A DNA stretch of 64,000 bases from Streptomyces sp. CG 926 (GTDB lineage Bacteria; Actinomycetota; Actinomycetes; Streptomycetales; Streptomycetaceae), in contig NZ_QGGZ01000010.1 in assembly GCF_003148825.1 (NCBI RefSeq), forward strand, positions 186,001 to 250,000, read 5' to 3'. A program made the translations under genes and the position numbers. Shown piece after piece: positions 25,288 through 32,786 of this stretch (within the stretch, counting starts at the first letter, position 1; each line of letters opens with the position of its first letter). Under the pieces are notes generated by a model. That model worked only from the letters and a program-made list of their open reading frames with translations, did no database searches and was not told the DNA's origin.

Positions 25288-27591
25288 CTATCGGTGGGCG
25301 GGTACGGCCGCGCGGGGCAGCCAGCGGCGGTGGACGGATTCGACGGGCCGGCGCAGGAGTTCCAGGCGCGGCGGGATCCGGTCGGTCCGCGCCGACGGCG
25401 GCCGCCCGCTGCCCGCCCGCCAGGCGCGCGTCCAGGGCGCGGCCGGGCCCTGGTAGCCCTGGGCGGCCGCGGCGTGCAGGGTCCACAGGGGGTCGTGGAG
25501 CTGGGCGCGGCCGACGCCGCACAGGTCGGCCCGGCCGGCCAGGATGATCGAGTTGACGTCGTCGTACGTGGAGATCGCGCCGACGGCGATGGTGGGCACC
25601 CCGGTGGCGTTGCGGATGAGGTCCGCGTAGGGGGTCTGGTAGCTGCGCCCGTAGCGGGGCTTCTCGTGGGCGACGACCTCGCCGGTGGAGACGTCGATGG
25701 CATCGGCCCCCGCCGCGGCGAGCGCGCCCGCGATCCGGACTGCGTCGGCCTCGGTGGTGCCGCCCTCGGCCCAGTCGGCGGCGGAGATCCGCACGAGGAG
25801 CGCCTTGCCAGCCGGCCACACCTCCCGTACGGCGCGCAGCACTTCGAGCGGGAACCGCAGTCTGCCGTCCAGATCGCCGCCGTACTCGTCCGTGCGCAGG
25901 TTGGTCAGCGGGGACAGGAAGCCCGAGAGCAGGTGCCCGTGCCCGTACTGGAGTTCCAGCGCGTCGAAGCCGGCCCGGTCGGCGCGCCCGGCCGCGGCCA
26001 CGAAGTCCCCTACGAGCGCGTCCATGTCGGCCCGGTCGGCCTCGCGCGGCAGCGGGCCGCGCTCGTCCCAGGGCAGCGCCGAGGCGGCGACCGACTGCCC
26101 GCCGCCGTGGGTGGCCGCGCGGCGTCCGGCGTGGGTGAGCTGGATGCCGAGGCAGGTGTCGCTCTGGCCGTGGACGAAGTCGGTGAGGCGCCGCCAGGCC
26201 GCCTCCTGTTCCTCGTTCCACAGGCCGGGGCAGCCGGGGGTGGCGCGTCCGTCGGCGCTGACGGCGGTCATCCCGGCGAGGACCAGCCCGGCGCCGCCGA
26301 TGGCCTGGGTGCTGAGGTGGACGAGGTCGAAGTCGCCGGGGACCCCGTCGCGCGCGGTGTGCAGGGCCGTGGGCGGTACGACGACCCGGTTGCGCAGCAG
26401 CAGGCCGCCGAGCGGGTAGGGGCGGAACATCGGCGGCACGGTCGAGGAGCGGTTGACCGCGGTGGTGAAGCCCTCGTCGCGCACGCGCAGGTTGTCGTAG
26501 GTGACGCGGCGGCTGCGGGTGAGGAGGTTGAAGGCGAACTGGTGCGCGTCCTGGCCGGTGTAGCGGTCGATGTGCTCGAACCACTCCAAGCTGGCCTGGG
26601 CCGCGCGCTGGGTGGACTCCACCACGGGCCTGCGTTCCTGCTCGTACGCTGCGAGAGCGGTCGGCACGTCCGGGTGCTCGTGCAGGGCGGCCGCGAGGAC
26701 CAGGGCGTCCTCCATGGCGAGCTTGGTGCCGGAGCCGATGGAGAAGTGCGCGGTGTGGGCGGCGTCGCCGAGCAGGACGACGTTCTCGTGCCGCCAGGTC
26801 TTGTTGCGGACCGTGGTGAAGCGCAGCCACTTGGAGTTGTTGGGGATCAGGCGGTGGCCGTCGAGGTGCTCCGCGAGGAGTTCCTCGCAGCGCCGGATGC
26901 TGTCCTCGTCGCTGGTGCCGGGCGGGTGGTCGCGGTCGGCGAACTCCGCGAAGCCGGCACGCCGCCAGGCGTCCTCCGTCATCTCCACGATGAAGGTGGA
27001 GCGGGTGGCGTCGTAGGGGTACGCGTGCACCTGGAGGGTGCCGAAGTCCTGCTCGTCGACGATGAAGGTGAAGGCTTCGAAGACCTTGTCCGTGCCGAGC
27101 CACATGTAGCGGCCGGAACGCTCGTCGAGGTCGGGGGCGAAGGTGTCGGCGTAGGCGGCGCGGGTGGCCGACCGTACGCCGTCGCACGCCACCACCAGGT
27201 CGTAGCCGGCGGTGAGTTCGGCCGCGGGCGGAGCCTGGGTGCGGTAGCGGACGTCCACGGCCAGGTCGGCGCAGCGCTGCTGGAGGATCCGCAGGAGGTG
27301 CTGCCGGCCGAGGGCGGCGAAGCCGTGGCCCCCCGAGGTGAGGGTGCTCCCCCGGTGGCGGACGTCGATGTCGGCCCAACGGGCGAACTCGGCCGACATG
27401 GCCTCGTAGATCTCGCGGTCGGCCTGGGCGATGCCGTCGAGCGTCTCGTCGGAGAAGACGACCCCGAAGCCGAAGGTGTCGTCGGGGGCGTTGCGTTCCC
27501 AGACGGTGACCTCCCAGTGCGGGGAGAGCTGCTTGGCGAGGGCCGCGAAGTACAGTCCGCCGGGCCCTCCTCCTATGACTGCGACGCGCAC
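25288..27591 (-). CDS. Bifunctional salicylyl-CoA 5-hydroxylase / OYE-like oxidoreductase
   Basis: A 767-residue fusion enzyme. The GTG at 27591 has a GGAGG site and overlaps the ligase gene by 19 bases. Residues 1 to about 385 are a class A FAD monooxygenase: GGGPGG near residue 7, DGVRSATR near 145 and the GD motif VVLLGDAAHTAHFSIGSGTK near 285. From MFRPYPLGGLLLRNRVVVPP (about 390) an old yellow enzyme-type FMN domain follows, with QLTHAGRR, QYGHGHLLSGFLSPLTNLRT and DEYGG, and a final barrel part TIAVGAISTYDD. The order equals that of 2-aminobenzoyl-CoA monooxygenase/reductase, while the monooxygenase half and the genes around it match salicylyl-CoA 5-hydroxylase (SdgC). The aromatic CoA-ester substrate, salicylyl or anthraniloyl, is thus the main uncertainty; gentisate dioxygenase next door favours salicylyl-CoA. 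Confidence 0.85.
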   Translation of the reverse strand: MRVAVIGGGPGGLYFAALAKQLSPHWEVTVWERNAPDDTFGFGVVFSDETLDGIAQADREIYEAMSAEFARWADIDVRHRGSTLTSGGHGFAALGRQHLLRILQQRCADLAVDVRYRTQAPPAAELTAGYDLVVACDGVRSATRAAYADTFAPDLDERSGRYMWLGTDKVFEAFTFIVDEQDFGTLQVHAYPYDATRSTFIVEMTEDAWRRAGFAEFADRDHPPGTSDEDSIRRCEELLAEHLDGHRLIPNNSKWLRFTTVRNKTWRHENVVLLGDAAHTAHFSIGSGTKLAMEDALVLAAALHEHPDVPTALAAYEQERRPVVESTQRAAQASLEWFEHIDRYTGQDAHQFAFNLLTRSRRVTYDNLRVRDEGFTTAVNRSSTVPPMFRPYPLGGLLLRNRVVVPPTALHTARDGVPGDFDLVHLSTQAIGGAGLVLAGMTAVSADGRATPGCPGLWNEEQEAAWRRLTDFVHGQSDTCLGIQLTHAGRRAATHGGGQSVAASALPWDERGPLPREADRADMDALVGDFVAAAGRADRAGFDALELQYGHGHLLSGFLSPLTNLRTDEYGGDLDGRLRFPLEVLRAVREVWPAGKALLVRISAADWAEGGTTEADAVRIAGALAAAGADAIDVSTGEVVAHEKPRYGRSYQTPYADLIRNATGVPTIAVGAISTYDDVNSIILAGRADLCGVGRAQLHDPLWTLHAAAAQGYQGPAAPWTRAWRAGSGRPPSARTDRIPPRLELLRRPVESVHRRWLPRAAVPAHR

Positions 27592-29738
27592 GGCGTGCCT
27601 CCTGCTGATGGTGCGGTGGTGAGTAGTTCCGGTTGCTGCGGTCCGGCGGTGCCGAGCAGGTCGCGTACCTCGGCGGGCCAGGGCGTCGACCCGGTGGCGT
27701 GGGCGGCCGAGTGGGCGATGACCATGCGGCCGGTGGCCGCCTCGCCGCCCTGTGCGCCCCGTACGGTGAAGGCGTAGTGCAGGGAGGCCGTGCCGACCTT
27801 GGTGACCTCGAGCTCGGTGCGTACGGCCTCCCCGAACCAGAGGCGGGCCCGGTAGTCGGCCTCGAAGTGGACCCGGGGTGTGCTGCCGAACAGGTGCGAG
27901 AGGCCCAGGCGGTGGAGCAGGACGGCCTCGGCCGCCTCGACCCAGCGCACGACGGTGGAGTGGTGGTAGTGGCCGGCGGCGTCGGTGTCGGTCCACTCCA
28001 CGCGACGTTCCACGACGACACGGGCCGGCTCGGCGGGTGGCGGGGCGGCGGACGGCGGGGTGGGTTCCGGGGCGGGCGGGATCGGGGTGGGCGGGATCGG
28101 GGTGGGGGCGGCTTCGGTTCGGGCCCGTTCGCGCAGTTCACCGCGCCGAAGCTTGCCGGTTCCGGTGCGTGGGAGCGCGCCGACGAACTCGACGGCACGC
28201 GGGTACTTGTACGGGGCGATGGTTTGTTTGACGTGGGTCTGGAGCTCGCGGACGGTCGCGCCGTCGGCCGGAACACCCGCGCTCAGGACCACGTACGCCT
28301 TCACGAGCATGCCGCGCCGGGCGTCCGGGGCCCCGACCACCGCGCACTCCTCGACGTACGGGTGGGTGACCAGGGCCTTCTCGACCTCGGGGCCCGCGAT
28401 GTTGTAGCCGGAGGAGACGATCATGTCGTCACTGCGGGCCACGTACCAGAAATACCCCTCCGCGTCGCGGATGTAGGTGTCGCCGGTGATGTTCCAGCCG
28501 TTCCTGACGTACGAGGCCTGGCGCGGGTCCTCCAGGTAGCGACACCCGGTGGGACCGGTGACCGCGAGCAGGCCGGGCTGCCCGTCGGGGACGGGGTCGC
28601 CGTTCTCGTCGACCACGGCGGCCCGGTAGCCCGGAACGGGCCGGCCCGTGGAACCGGGCCGGATGTCCTCGTCGGCGGCGGAGATGAAGACGTGCAGCAT
28701 CTCGGTGGCGCCGATGCCGTCGATGATGCGCAGCCCGGTGGCGGCGTGGAACTCGTGCCACACCGCGGCCGGGAGCGGCTCCCCGGCGGACACGCAGCGG
28801 CGCAGCCCGGCCAGCCGGTCCACCGCCCCGGCCTCCATGATCGCCCGGTAGGCCGTGGGGGCGGTGAACAGCACGGTCACCCCGTGCTCCGCGACCAGGT
28901 CGGCCAGTTGCAGCGGCGTCGCCTGCTCGATCAGCAGGGTCGCGGCCCCCACGTGGAGCGGGAAGACCACGAGTCCGCCGAGCCCGAAGGTGAAGGCGAG
29001 CGGTGGCGTGCCGGTGAAGACGTCGTCCGCGTGGGGCTTGAGGACGTGTCGGGAGAAGGTGTCGGCGTTCGCCAGGACGTCGCGGTGGAAGTGCAGGGTC
29101 GCCTTCGGGCGGCCGGTGGTACCGGAGGTGAAGGCGATCAGCGCCACGTCGTCCGCGGCCGTGACCACGGTGGCGAACCGGCCGTCCTTGGTGGCGCAGC
29201 GCGCGGCCAGGTCGTCCGGCCCGGGACCCCCGTAGGTGAGGACGGGCAGGTCGGGCGCGCCGGGGCGGTGGCCCGGGTCGAGCTCGTCGGCGTAGCGGTG
29301 GTCGCACAGGGCGAGGGACGGCCGGCTGATGTCGGTGAGCTCGGCGAGTTCGCCCGCGCGCAGCAGCGGCATGGTGGTGACGGCGACCCCGCCGGCCTTC
29401 AGGACGCCGAACCAGGCGGCGACGAGCCAGGGGTTGTTGGGGCCGCGCAGCAGGACGCGGTTGCCGGACCGGAGGCCGAAGTCCTCGGTGAGGACCTGGG
29501 CGATCCGGTTGGCGCGGTGCTGCAGTTCGCCGTAGGTCCAGCGCTCGGTCGGGGTGAGCAGACAGGGACGGTCGGGGCCGTGCCGCTCGACGGCGTCGTC
29601 GAGCAGGCGCTGGGCGCAGTTGAGGCGGTCCGGGTACTCCAACTCGGGTAGTTCGAAGTTGAGTTCGGGCCAGAGGGGGAAGGGCGGAAGCCGATCACGA
29701 CAGAAGGAATCGGCGTACGCGGAAGGGGAGAGCTCCAT
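27573..29738 (-). CDS. Aryl-CoA ligase fused to a hotdog (4HBT-type) thioesterase
   Basis: First gene of the operon, 721 residues; the ATG at 29738 follows GAGGTG. Residues 1 to about 545 are an AMP-forming acyl-CoA synthetase of the benzoate/2-aminobenzoate-CoA ligase type: SGTTGRPK at 205-212, the GIGATEM motif near 345, GWNITGDTYIRDAEGYFWYVARSDDMIVSSGYN and the C-terminal Lys in PRTGTGKLRRGEL. A Pro-rich linker (TPIPPTPIPPAPEPTPP) joins it to a hotdog domain with the 4-hydroxybenzoyl-CoA thioesterase signature VEWTDTDAAGHYHHSTVVRW. The natural reading is that one chain activates the aromatic acid at the start of the pathway and frees gentisate from gentisyl-CoA after hydroxylation. Such a fusion is unusual and makes pathway sense. 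Confidence 0.88.
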   Translation of the reverse strand: MELSPSAYADSFCRDRLPPFPLWPELNFELPELEYPDRLNCAQRLLDDAVERHGPDRPCLLTPTERWTYGELQHRANRIAQVLTEDFGLRSGNRVLLRGPNNPWLVAAWFGVLKAGGVAVTTMPLLRAGELAELTDISRPSLALCDHRYADELDPGHRPGAPDLPVLTYGGPGPDDLAARCATKDGRFATVVTAADDVALIAFTSGTTGRPKATLHFHRDVLANADTFSRHVLKPHADDVFTGTPPLAFTFGLGGLVVFPLHVGAATLLIEQATPLQLADLVAEHGVTVLFTAPTAYRAIMEAGAVDRLAGLRRCVSAGEPLPAAVWHEFHAATGLRIIDGIGATEMLHVFISAADEDIRPGSTGRPVPGYRAAVVDENGDPVPDGQPGLLAVTGPTGCRYLEDPRQASYVRNGWNITGDTYIRDAEGYFWYVARSDDMIVSSGYNIAGPEVEKALVTHPYVEECAVVGAPDARRGMLVKAYVVLSAGVPADGATVRELQTHVKQTIAPYKYPRAVEFVGALPRTGTGKLRRGELRERARTEAAPTPIPPTPIPPAPEPTPPSAAPPPAEPARVVVERRVEWTDTDAAGHYHHSTVVRWVEAAEAVLLHRLGLSHLFGSTPRVHFEADYRARLWFGEAVRTELEVTKVGTASLHYAFTVRGAQGGEAATGRMVIAHSAAHATGSTPWPAEVRDLLGTAGPQQPELLTTAPSAGGTPCASQS

Positions 29739-29779
29739 GGGGCGGCACCTCGATCAGGGAGCAGCGGGGAGATGGCTGC

Positions 29780-29826
29780 ACCGTATGTCGAATATTTGGC
29801 GTCCGTCAACATCTCTCGATATCGAG
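29780..29826 (-). promoter_or_regulatory. Promoter of the aromatic degradation operon with upstream palindrome
   Basis: On the minus strand TTGACG (29809-29804) and TACGGT (29785-29780) are 18 bases apart, fitting the housekeeping sigma factor. Just upstream of the -35 lies a perfect CTCGATATCGAG palindrome (29815-29826), a likely operator or activator site. No dedicated regulator gene is in the operon. Confidence 0.55.
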
Positions 29827-29846
29827 GGCGGCGAGGAGGCCTGGGG

Positions 29847-29918
29847 CGCTTCCCGGAAGCCCGCCCGGGCGCCCTCCCGAATGCCCTCCCGAATGCCTTC
29901 CCGAACGCCTGCCCGGAA
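29847..29918. repeat. Degenerate 12-bp tandem repeat, about six units
   Basis: Units resembling GCCCTCCCGAAT follow each other from 29847 to 29918; two adjacent units (29871-29894) are identical, the others differ by 2-4 bases. It lies between the aromatic operon promoter and the HATPase gene and has no ribosome-binding site or family match in any frame. The rest of 29739-30063 shows no gene. Confidence 0.6.
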
Positions 29919-30063
29919 GGCGTCCGGGGTGCCCGTCCGGATGCCTGCGGGCACCCCGGGGCGCCCCCGAAGGCCTTGACCGGCACCCTCGGGCCACCTC
30001 CCGCCTTCGGGTTCGGGCAGGTCGAGGCGCCCGACGGGCGATTCCCCCTACCCGTGACACGAC

Positions 30064-30507
30064 TCAGGCGGCAGGGACGCGCACCCGGACCGACTTTCCG
30101 AACTCATTGGCCACGACGGAGAGTTCGCCGCCCAGTTCGGCCGTCATGAGCTGCACCATCAGCAGCCCGCGCCCACCTTCGGACTCCGGGTCGATCTCCG
30201 ACCGGGGAGCGGGCAGTCGCGGCAGCCCGGCGCCCCGGTCGGCGACCTCCAGCCGGAGCCAACCGCCGCCCGCCGCGACGGCGACCCGCATGCGGCCGGC
30301 GCCGCCCGCGTGCCGGACGACGTTGCCGACGAGTTCACTGACGGCCAGCAGCAGGGCGTCCACCACCTCGCCGGACACCCGCCAACCGTCGAGGGTGGTG
30401 CGCACACGGGACCTGACCTGCGGAACACTCGCGGCGACGGGGTCGGCGACCCAGCGGACATAACTGCGGACCGCGGGAACCGCGGAGGTGTCGGCGATGG
30501 TGAGCAT
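30064..30507 (-). CDS. HATPase_c (RsbW-like) ATP-binding regulator
   Basis: A 147-residue protein of the anti-sigma factor/serine kinase-like family abundant in Streptomyces. It begins MLTIADTSAVPAVRSYVRWV, with the N box LLLAVSELVGNVVRHAGGAG near residue 55, the G1 box ADRGAGLPRLP near 90 and the G2 segment EGGRGLLMVQLMTAELGGEL near 110. The GHKL fold is complete. Partner anti-anti-sigma factor or phosphatase genes are not adjacent, so its target is unknown. A half-site of the LacI-type palindrome lies 41 bases upstream of the start codon. Confidence 0.85.
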   Translation of the reverse strand: MLTIADTSAVPAVRSYVRWVADPVAASVPQVRSRVRTTLDGWRVSGEVVDALLLAVSELVGNVVRHAGGAGRMRVAVAAGGGWLRLEVADRGAGLPRLPAPRSEIDPESEGGRGLLMVQLMTAELGGELSVVANEFGKSVRVRVPAA

Positions 30508-30547
30508 GACGTGCTCCCGGAGGGGGAAGGCGGCGCCGCCACTGCGG

Positions 30548-30559
30548 TAGCTCGTGTAA
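30548..30559. promoter_or_regulatory. Imperfect LacI-type operator (TAGCTCGTGTAA)
   Basis: The right half TGTAA and central CG match the perfect site at 30625-30636, the left half does not. Its reverse complement TTACACGAG recurs at 35244. It lies 41 bases from the HATPase start and 77 bases from the perfect site. Confidence 0.35.
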
Positions 30560-30624
30560 CTGATCCGGAATCCGGATCGTCCGTGGGCTTGTGGTCAGCG
30601 GAAATGCGTCGCTAGAGTCCTTGA

Positions 30625-30636
30625 TTACACGTGTAA
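30625..30636. promoter_or_regulatory. Perfect TTACACGTGTAA palindrome, likely LacI-family operator
   Basis: A 12-bp perfect palindrome with the central CG typical of LacI-family sites, about 155 bases upstream of the alpha/beta hydrolase gene. Related copies lie at 30548, 35244, 38106 and 38217, that is around the genes flanking the LacI regulator encoded at 34167-35174. Confidence 0.6.
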
Positions 30637-30790
30637 CACGCTACGCCTCCCCCGGTGACTCGCGCAAGCATTCCGGACAAACGACGCGAAGCCTGCGTCC
30701 GCCCCTCCGGCACACAGCCGCACAGCCGCACGGCCACGCAGCCGCACCACCACCGCTCCACCGGGACAGCGCCGAATCGGAAGGGCCGCA

Positions 30791-31741
30791 ATGACCCAAT
30801 CTCCTCCCGCCGAGATCGACATCGCCGACATGACCTGGCCGCCCCCGCCGTACCGGTCCCCCGTACCGCCCGTGACGGGTGCGGACGGCGTCCGCCGCTT
30901 CGACGGGATCACCTACGCGACCACGCCCGGCTACCGCCCCCGGCTGCTCGACGTCCAGGTGCCCGCCGGCGAAGGCCCGTTCCCGGCGGTCGTCTGGATC
31001 CACGGCGGCGGCTGGCTGGACGGCGACCGCCGCTACCCGCCGCCGACCGTCCCCGCCGAGCTGCTGCACGGTGCGGTCCTGGCGGCCGGCCTCGCCCTCG
31101 TCTCCATCGACTACCGGCACAGCCTCGAAGCGCCCTTTCCGGCCCAGCTGCACGACGTGAAGGCCGCGATCCGCTACGTCCGCGCCTTCGCCGGCGACCT
31201 CGGCGTCGACCCGGACCGGATCGGCGTCTGGGGCGAGTCCGCGGGCGGTCACCTGGCCGCGCTCGCCGGTCTCGTCGGCCCGGACAGCCCGCGGGGAGCG
31301 GCCCTGGAGGGCACGCAGGGCGTCGGCTCCGGGGAGACCGGGGTCCGCGCGGTCGTGGACTGGTACGGGGTCTCCGACCTCGTCACCCTGGCCGAGCACC
31401 CCATGCCGGCCATGCCCGGTACGGACTTCCCCGACCCGTACGAGGCTCTGCTCGGCGCCACCGTCGTCGAGCGGCCCGACCTGGCGCGGGCCGCGAGCCC
31501 CGTGGCCTACGCGGCGGGATCGAACCCCCCGCCGTTCCTGCTGGTCCACGGCACCCACGACGGTTTGGTCCCGTACAGCCAGAGCGAGGACCTCGCCGCG
31601 GCTCTGCGGAGCGCCGGGGGCGAGGTCACCCTGCAGCCCGTGGAGGGCGCCGACCACATCTTCCTCGGCTCCGGTGACATCCCCGCCATCGTCGCGGGGG
31701 GCGTGGCCTTCCTGGCCCTGCACCTCGGCCCGGCGGCCTGA
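30791..31741 (+). CDS. Alpha/beta hydrolase (hormone-sensitive lipase-like esterase)
   Basis: A 316-residue intracellular serine esterase. The oxyanion motif HGGGW is in PAVVWIHGGGWLDGDRRYPP near residue 75, the nucleophile elbow GESAGG in RIGVWGESAGGHLAALAGLV near 147, the acid in LLVHGTHDGLVPYSQ near 260 and the His in GADHIF near 290. These are family IV (HSL/BD-FAE) features. There is no signal peptide. The substrate is unknown, but the gene follows a perfect LacI-type operator shared with transporter and esterase genes nearby. The start ATG at 30791 gives MTQSPPAEIDIADMTWPPPP. Confidence 0.85.
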   Translation: MTQSPPAEIDIADMTWPPPPYRSPVPPVTGADGVRRFDGITYATTPGYRPRLLDVQVPAGEGPFPAVVWIHGGGWLDGDRRYPPPTVPAELLHGAVLAAGLALVSIDYRHSLEAPFPAQLHDVKAAIRYVRAFAGDLGVDPDRIGVWGESAGGHLAALAGLVGPDSPRGAALEGTQGVGSGETGVRAVVDWYGVSDLVTLAEHPMPAMPGTDFPDPYEALLGATVVERPDLARAASPVAYAAGSNPPPFLLVHGTHDGLVPYSQSEDLAAALRSAGGEVTLQPVEGADHIFLGSGDIPAIVAGGVAFLALHLGPAA

Positions 31742-31771
31742 CCGCGCCGATCCCTCGCCTCGGTTCCACCA

Positions 31772-31802
31772 CGGGGGCGCGGCCCCGCCGGCCGCGCCCC
31801 CG
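31772..31802 (+). terminator. Strong hairpin after the hydrolase gene
   Basis: CGGGGGCGCGGCC and GGCCGCGCCCCCG form a perfect 13-bp stem with a CCGCC loop, 30 bases after the stop codon. Confidence 0.8.
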
Positions 31803-31860
31803 CGTTCCCCTTCACAGCACACCCGGCCGCGGGCCCCCGCCGCGGTCACGAGAGGCAGCC

Positions 31861-32646
31861 ATGTCCGGCAACCCGACCACCACCACCCCGCACGGCAGAC
31901 CCGACGTACCTCACCGATCGGCCGGGACCGGCCGCCGCGGCGGGACCGGCCGGCGCGCCGGGACCGAGACCGCGGTGCCGCGCCGCCGCGGCGTCCTCGT
32001 CGCGGGTCTCCTGCTCCTCGCCGGCGCCGTGCTGCCGGCTCTCGTCGTCCGCTCCGACGTCGCGGACCCGCCCTTCCAGTCGCTGGACGAGCGCTGGCTG
32101 CGCTGGATGGGCGGCCCGCACGAGGGGATCTACCGGGCCGCCGCCGGGGTCCTGGACCTGATCGGCGGTCCGGTCGGCTCCCTGATACCGCTGTCCGTAC
32201 TGGTCCTGCTGCTCGTCCGCAGGCGCTGGGTCTCGGCAGGCTTCCTGCCGGCCGCCTTCCTCGGCGGCAACATGCTCGTCGTCCAGGGCCTCAAGCACCT
32301 GGTGGACCGGCCGCGCCCGGCCGATCCGCTGGTCCGCGTCGACCACGGCTCCTTCCCGTCGGGCCACGCGGCCACGGCGGCGCTCCTGGTCGTGCTCCTC
32401 GGGGTGCTGCTGGTCCCGGCCGCCCGGCGGCGGGCGTGGTGGATCGGGGGCGCGGTCTTCACCCTGGCCATGATGTGGAGCCGTACCTGGCTGCACGCGC
32501 ACTGGCTCAGCGACACGGTGGCCGGGGCCGCGGCGGGCGCGGGGGTGGGCCTGGTCGCGTGGTGGCTGTTCGGCCCGGCACTCGCCCGGGAACGTGCCCG
32601 TGCCCACGACCGCCGGGGGGCGGCCGCAGGCACGGGCACGGCCTGA
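31861..32646 (+). CDS. PAP2 family membrane phosphatase
   Basis: A 261-residue integral membrane protein with about six hydrophobic segments after a 40-residue basic N-terminus (GTGRRGGTGRRAGTE). All three phosphatidic acid phosphatase motifs are intact: KHLVDRPRP (C1), FPSGHAATAA (C2) and SRTWLHAHWLSD (C3), with the catalytic His of PSGH and the nucleophile His of SR-x5-H. It probably removes a phosphate from a lipid such as undecaprenyl or diacylglycerol (pyro)phosphate. A paralogue at 36913-37665 lacks both histidines. It lies in a group of genes around a LacI regulator. Confidence 0.88.
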   Translation: MSGNPTTTTPHGRPDVPHRSAGTGRRGGTGRRAGTETAVPRRRGVLVAGLLLLAGAVLPALVVRSDVADPPFQSLDERWLRWMGGPHEGIYRAAAGVLDLIGGPVGSLIPLSVLVLLLVRRRWVSAGFLPAAFLGGNMLVVQGLKHLVDRPRPADPLVRVDHGSFPSGHAATAALLVVLLGVLLVPAARRRAWWIGGAVFTLAMMWSRTWLHAHWLSDTVAGAAAGAGVGLVAWWLFGPALARERARAHDRRGAAAGTGTA

Positions 32647-32715
32647 CCCCCTGGCGCACGGCGGGTGAGCCCGCGGATCGGCCAGGCCGGGGCCCGCGCC
32701 CGGTACGGACCGACC

Positions 32716-32753
32716 CCTCGGGGACATGCCTCGGGGACATCCCTCGGGGACGT
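32716..32753. repeat. Three 13-bp spaced direct repeats before the SUKH gene
   Basis: CCTCGGGGACAT occurs at 32716 and 32729, and with one change (CCTCGGGGACGT) at 32742, a period of 13. It ends 33 bases before the start codon of the SUKH gene, so it may include operator half-sites or result from slippage. Confidence 0.6.
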
Positions 32754-32786
32754 CATCCACACGGCCGCCGGCTAGCATCGGGGATC

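Noticed and set aside
25268..28276. Very long open frame upstream of the nitrilase on the minus strand
   Set aside because: High-GC shadow of the hydroxylase and ligase genes in another frame; nitrilase homology starts at 25267 with a good ribosome-binding site.
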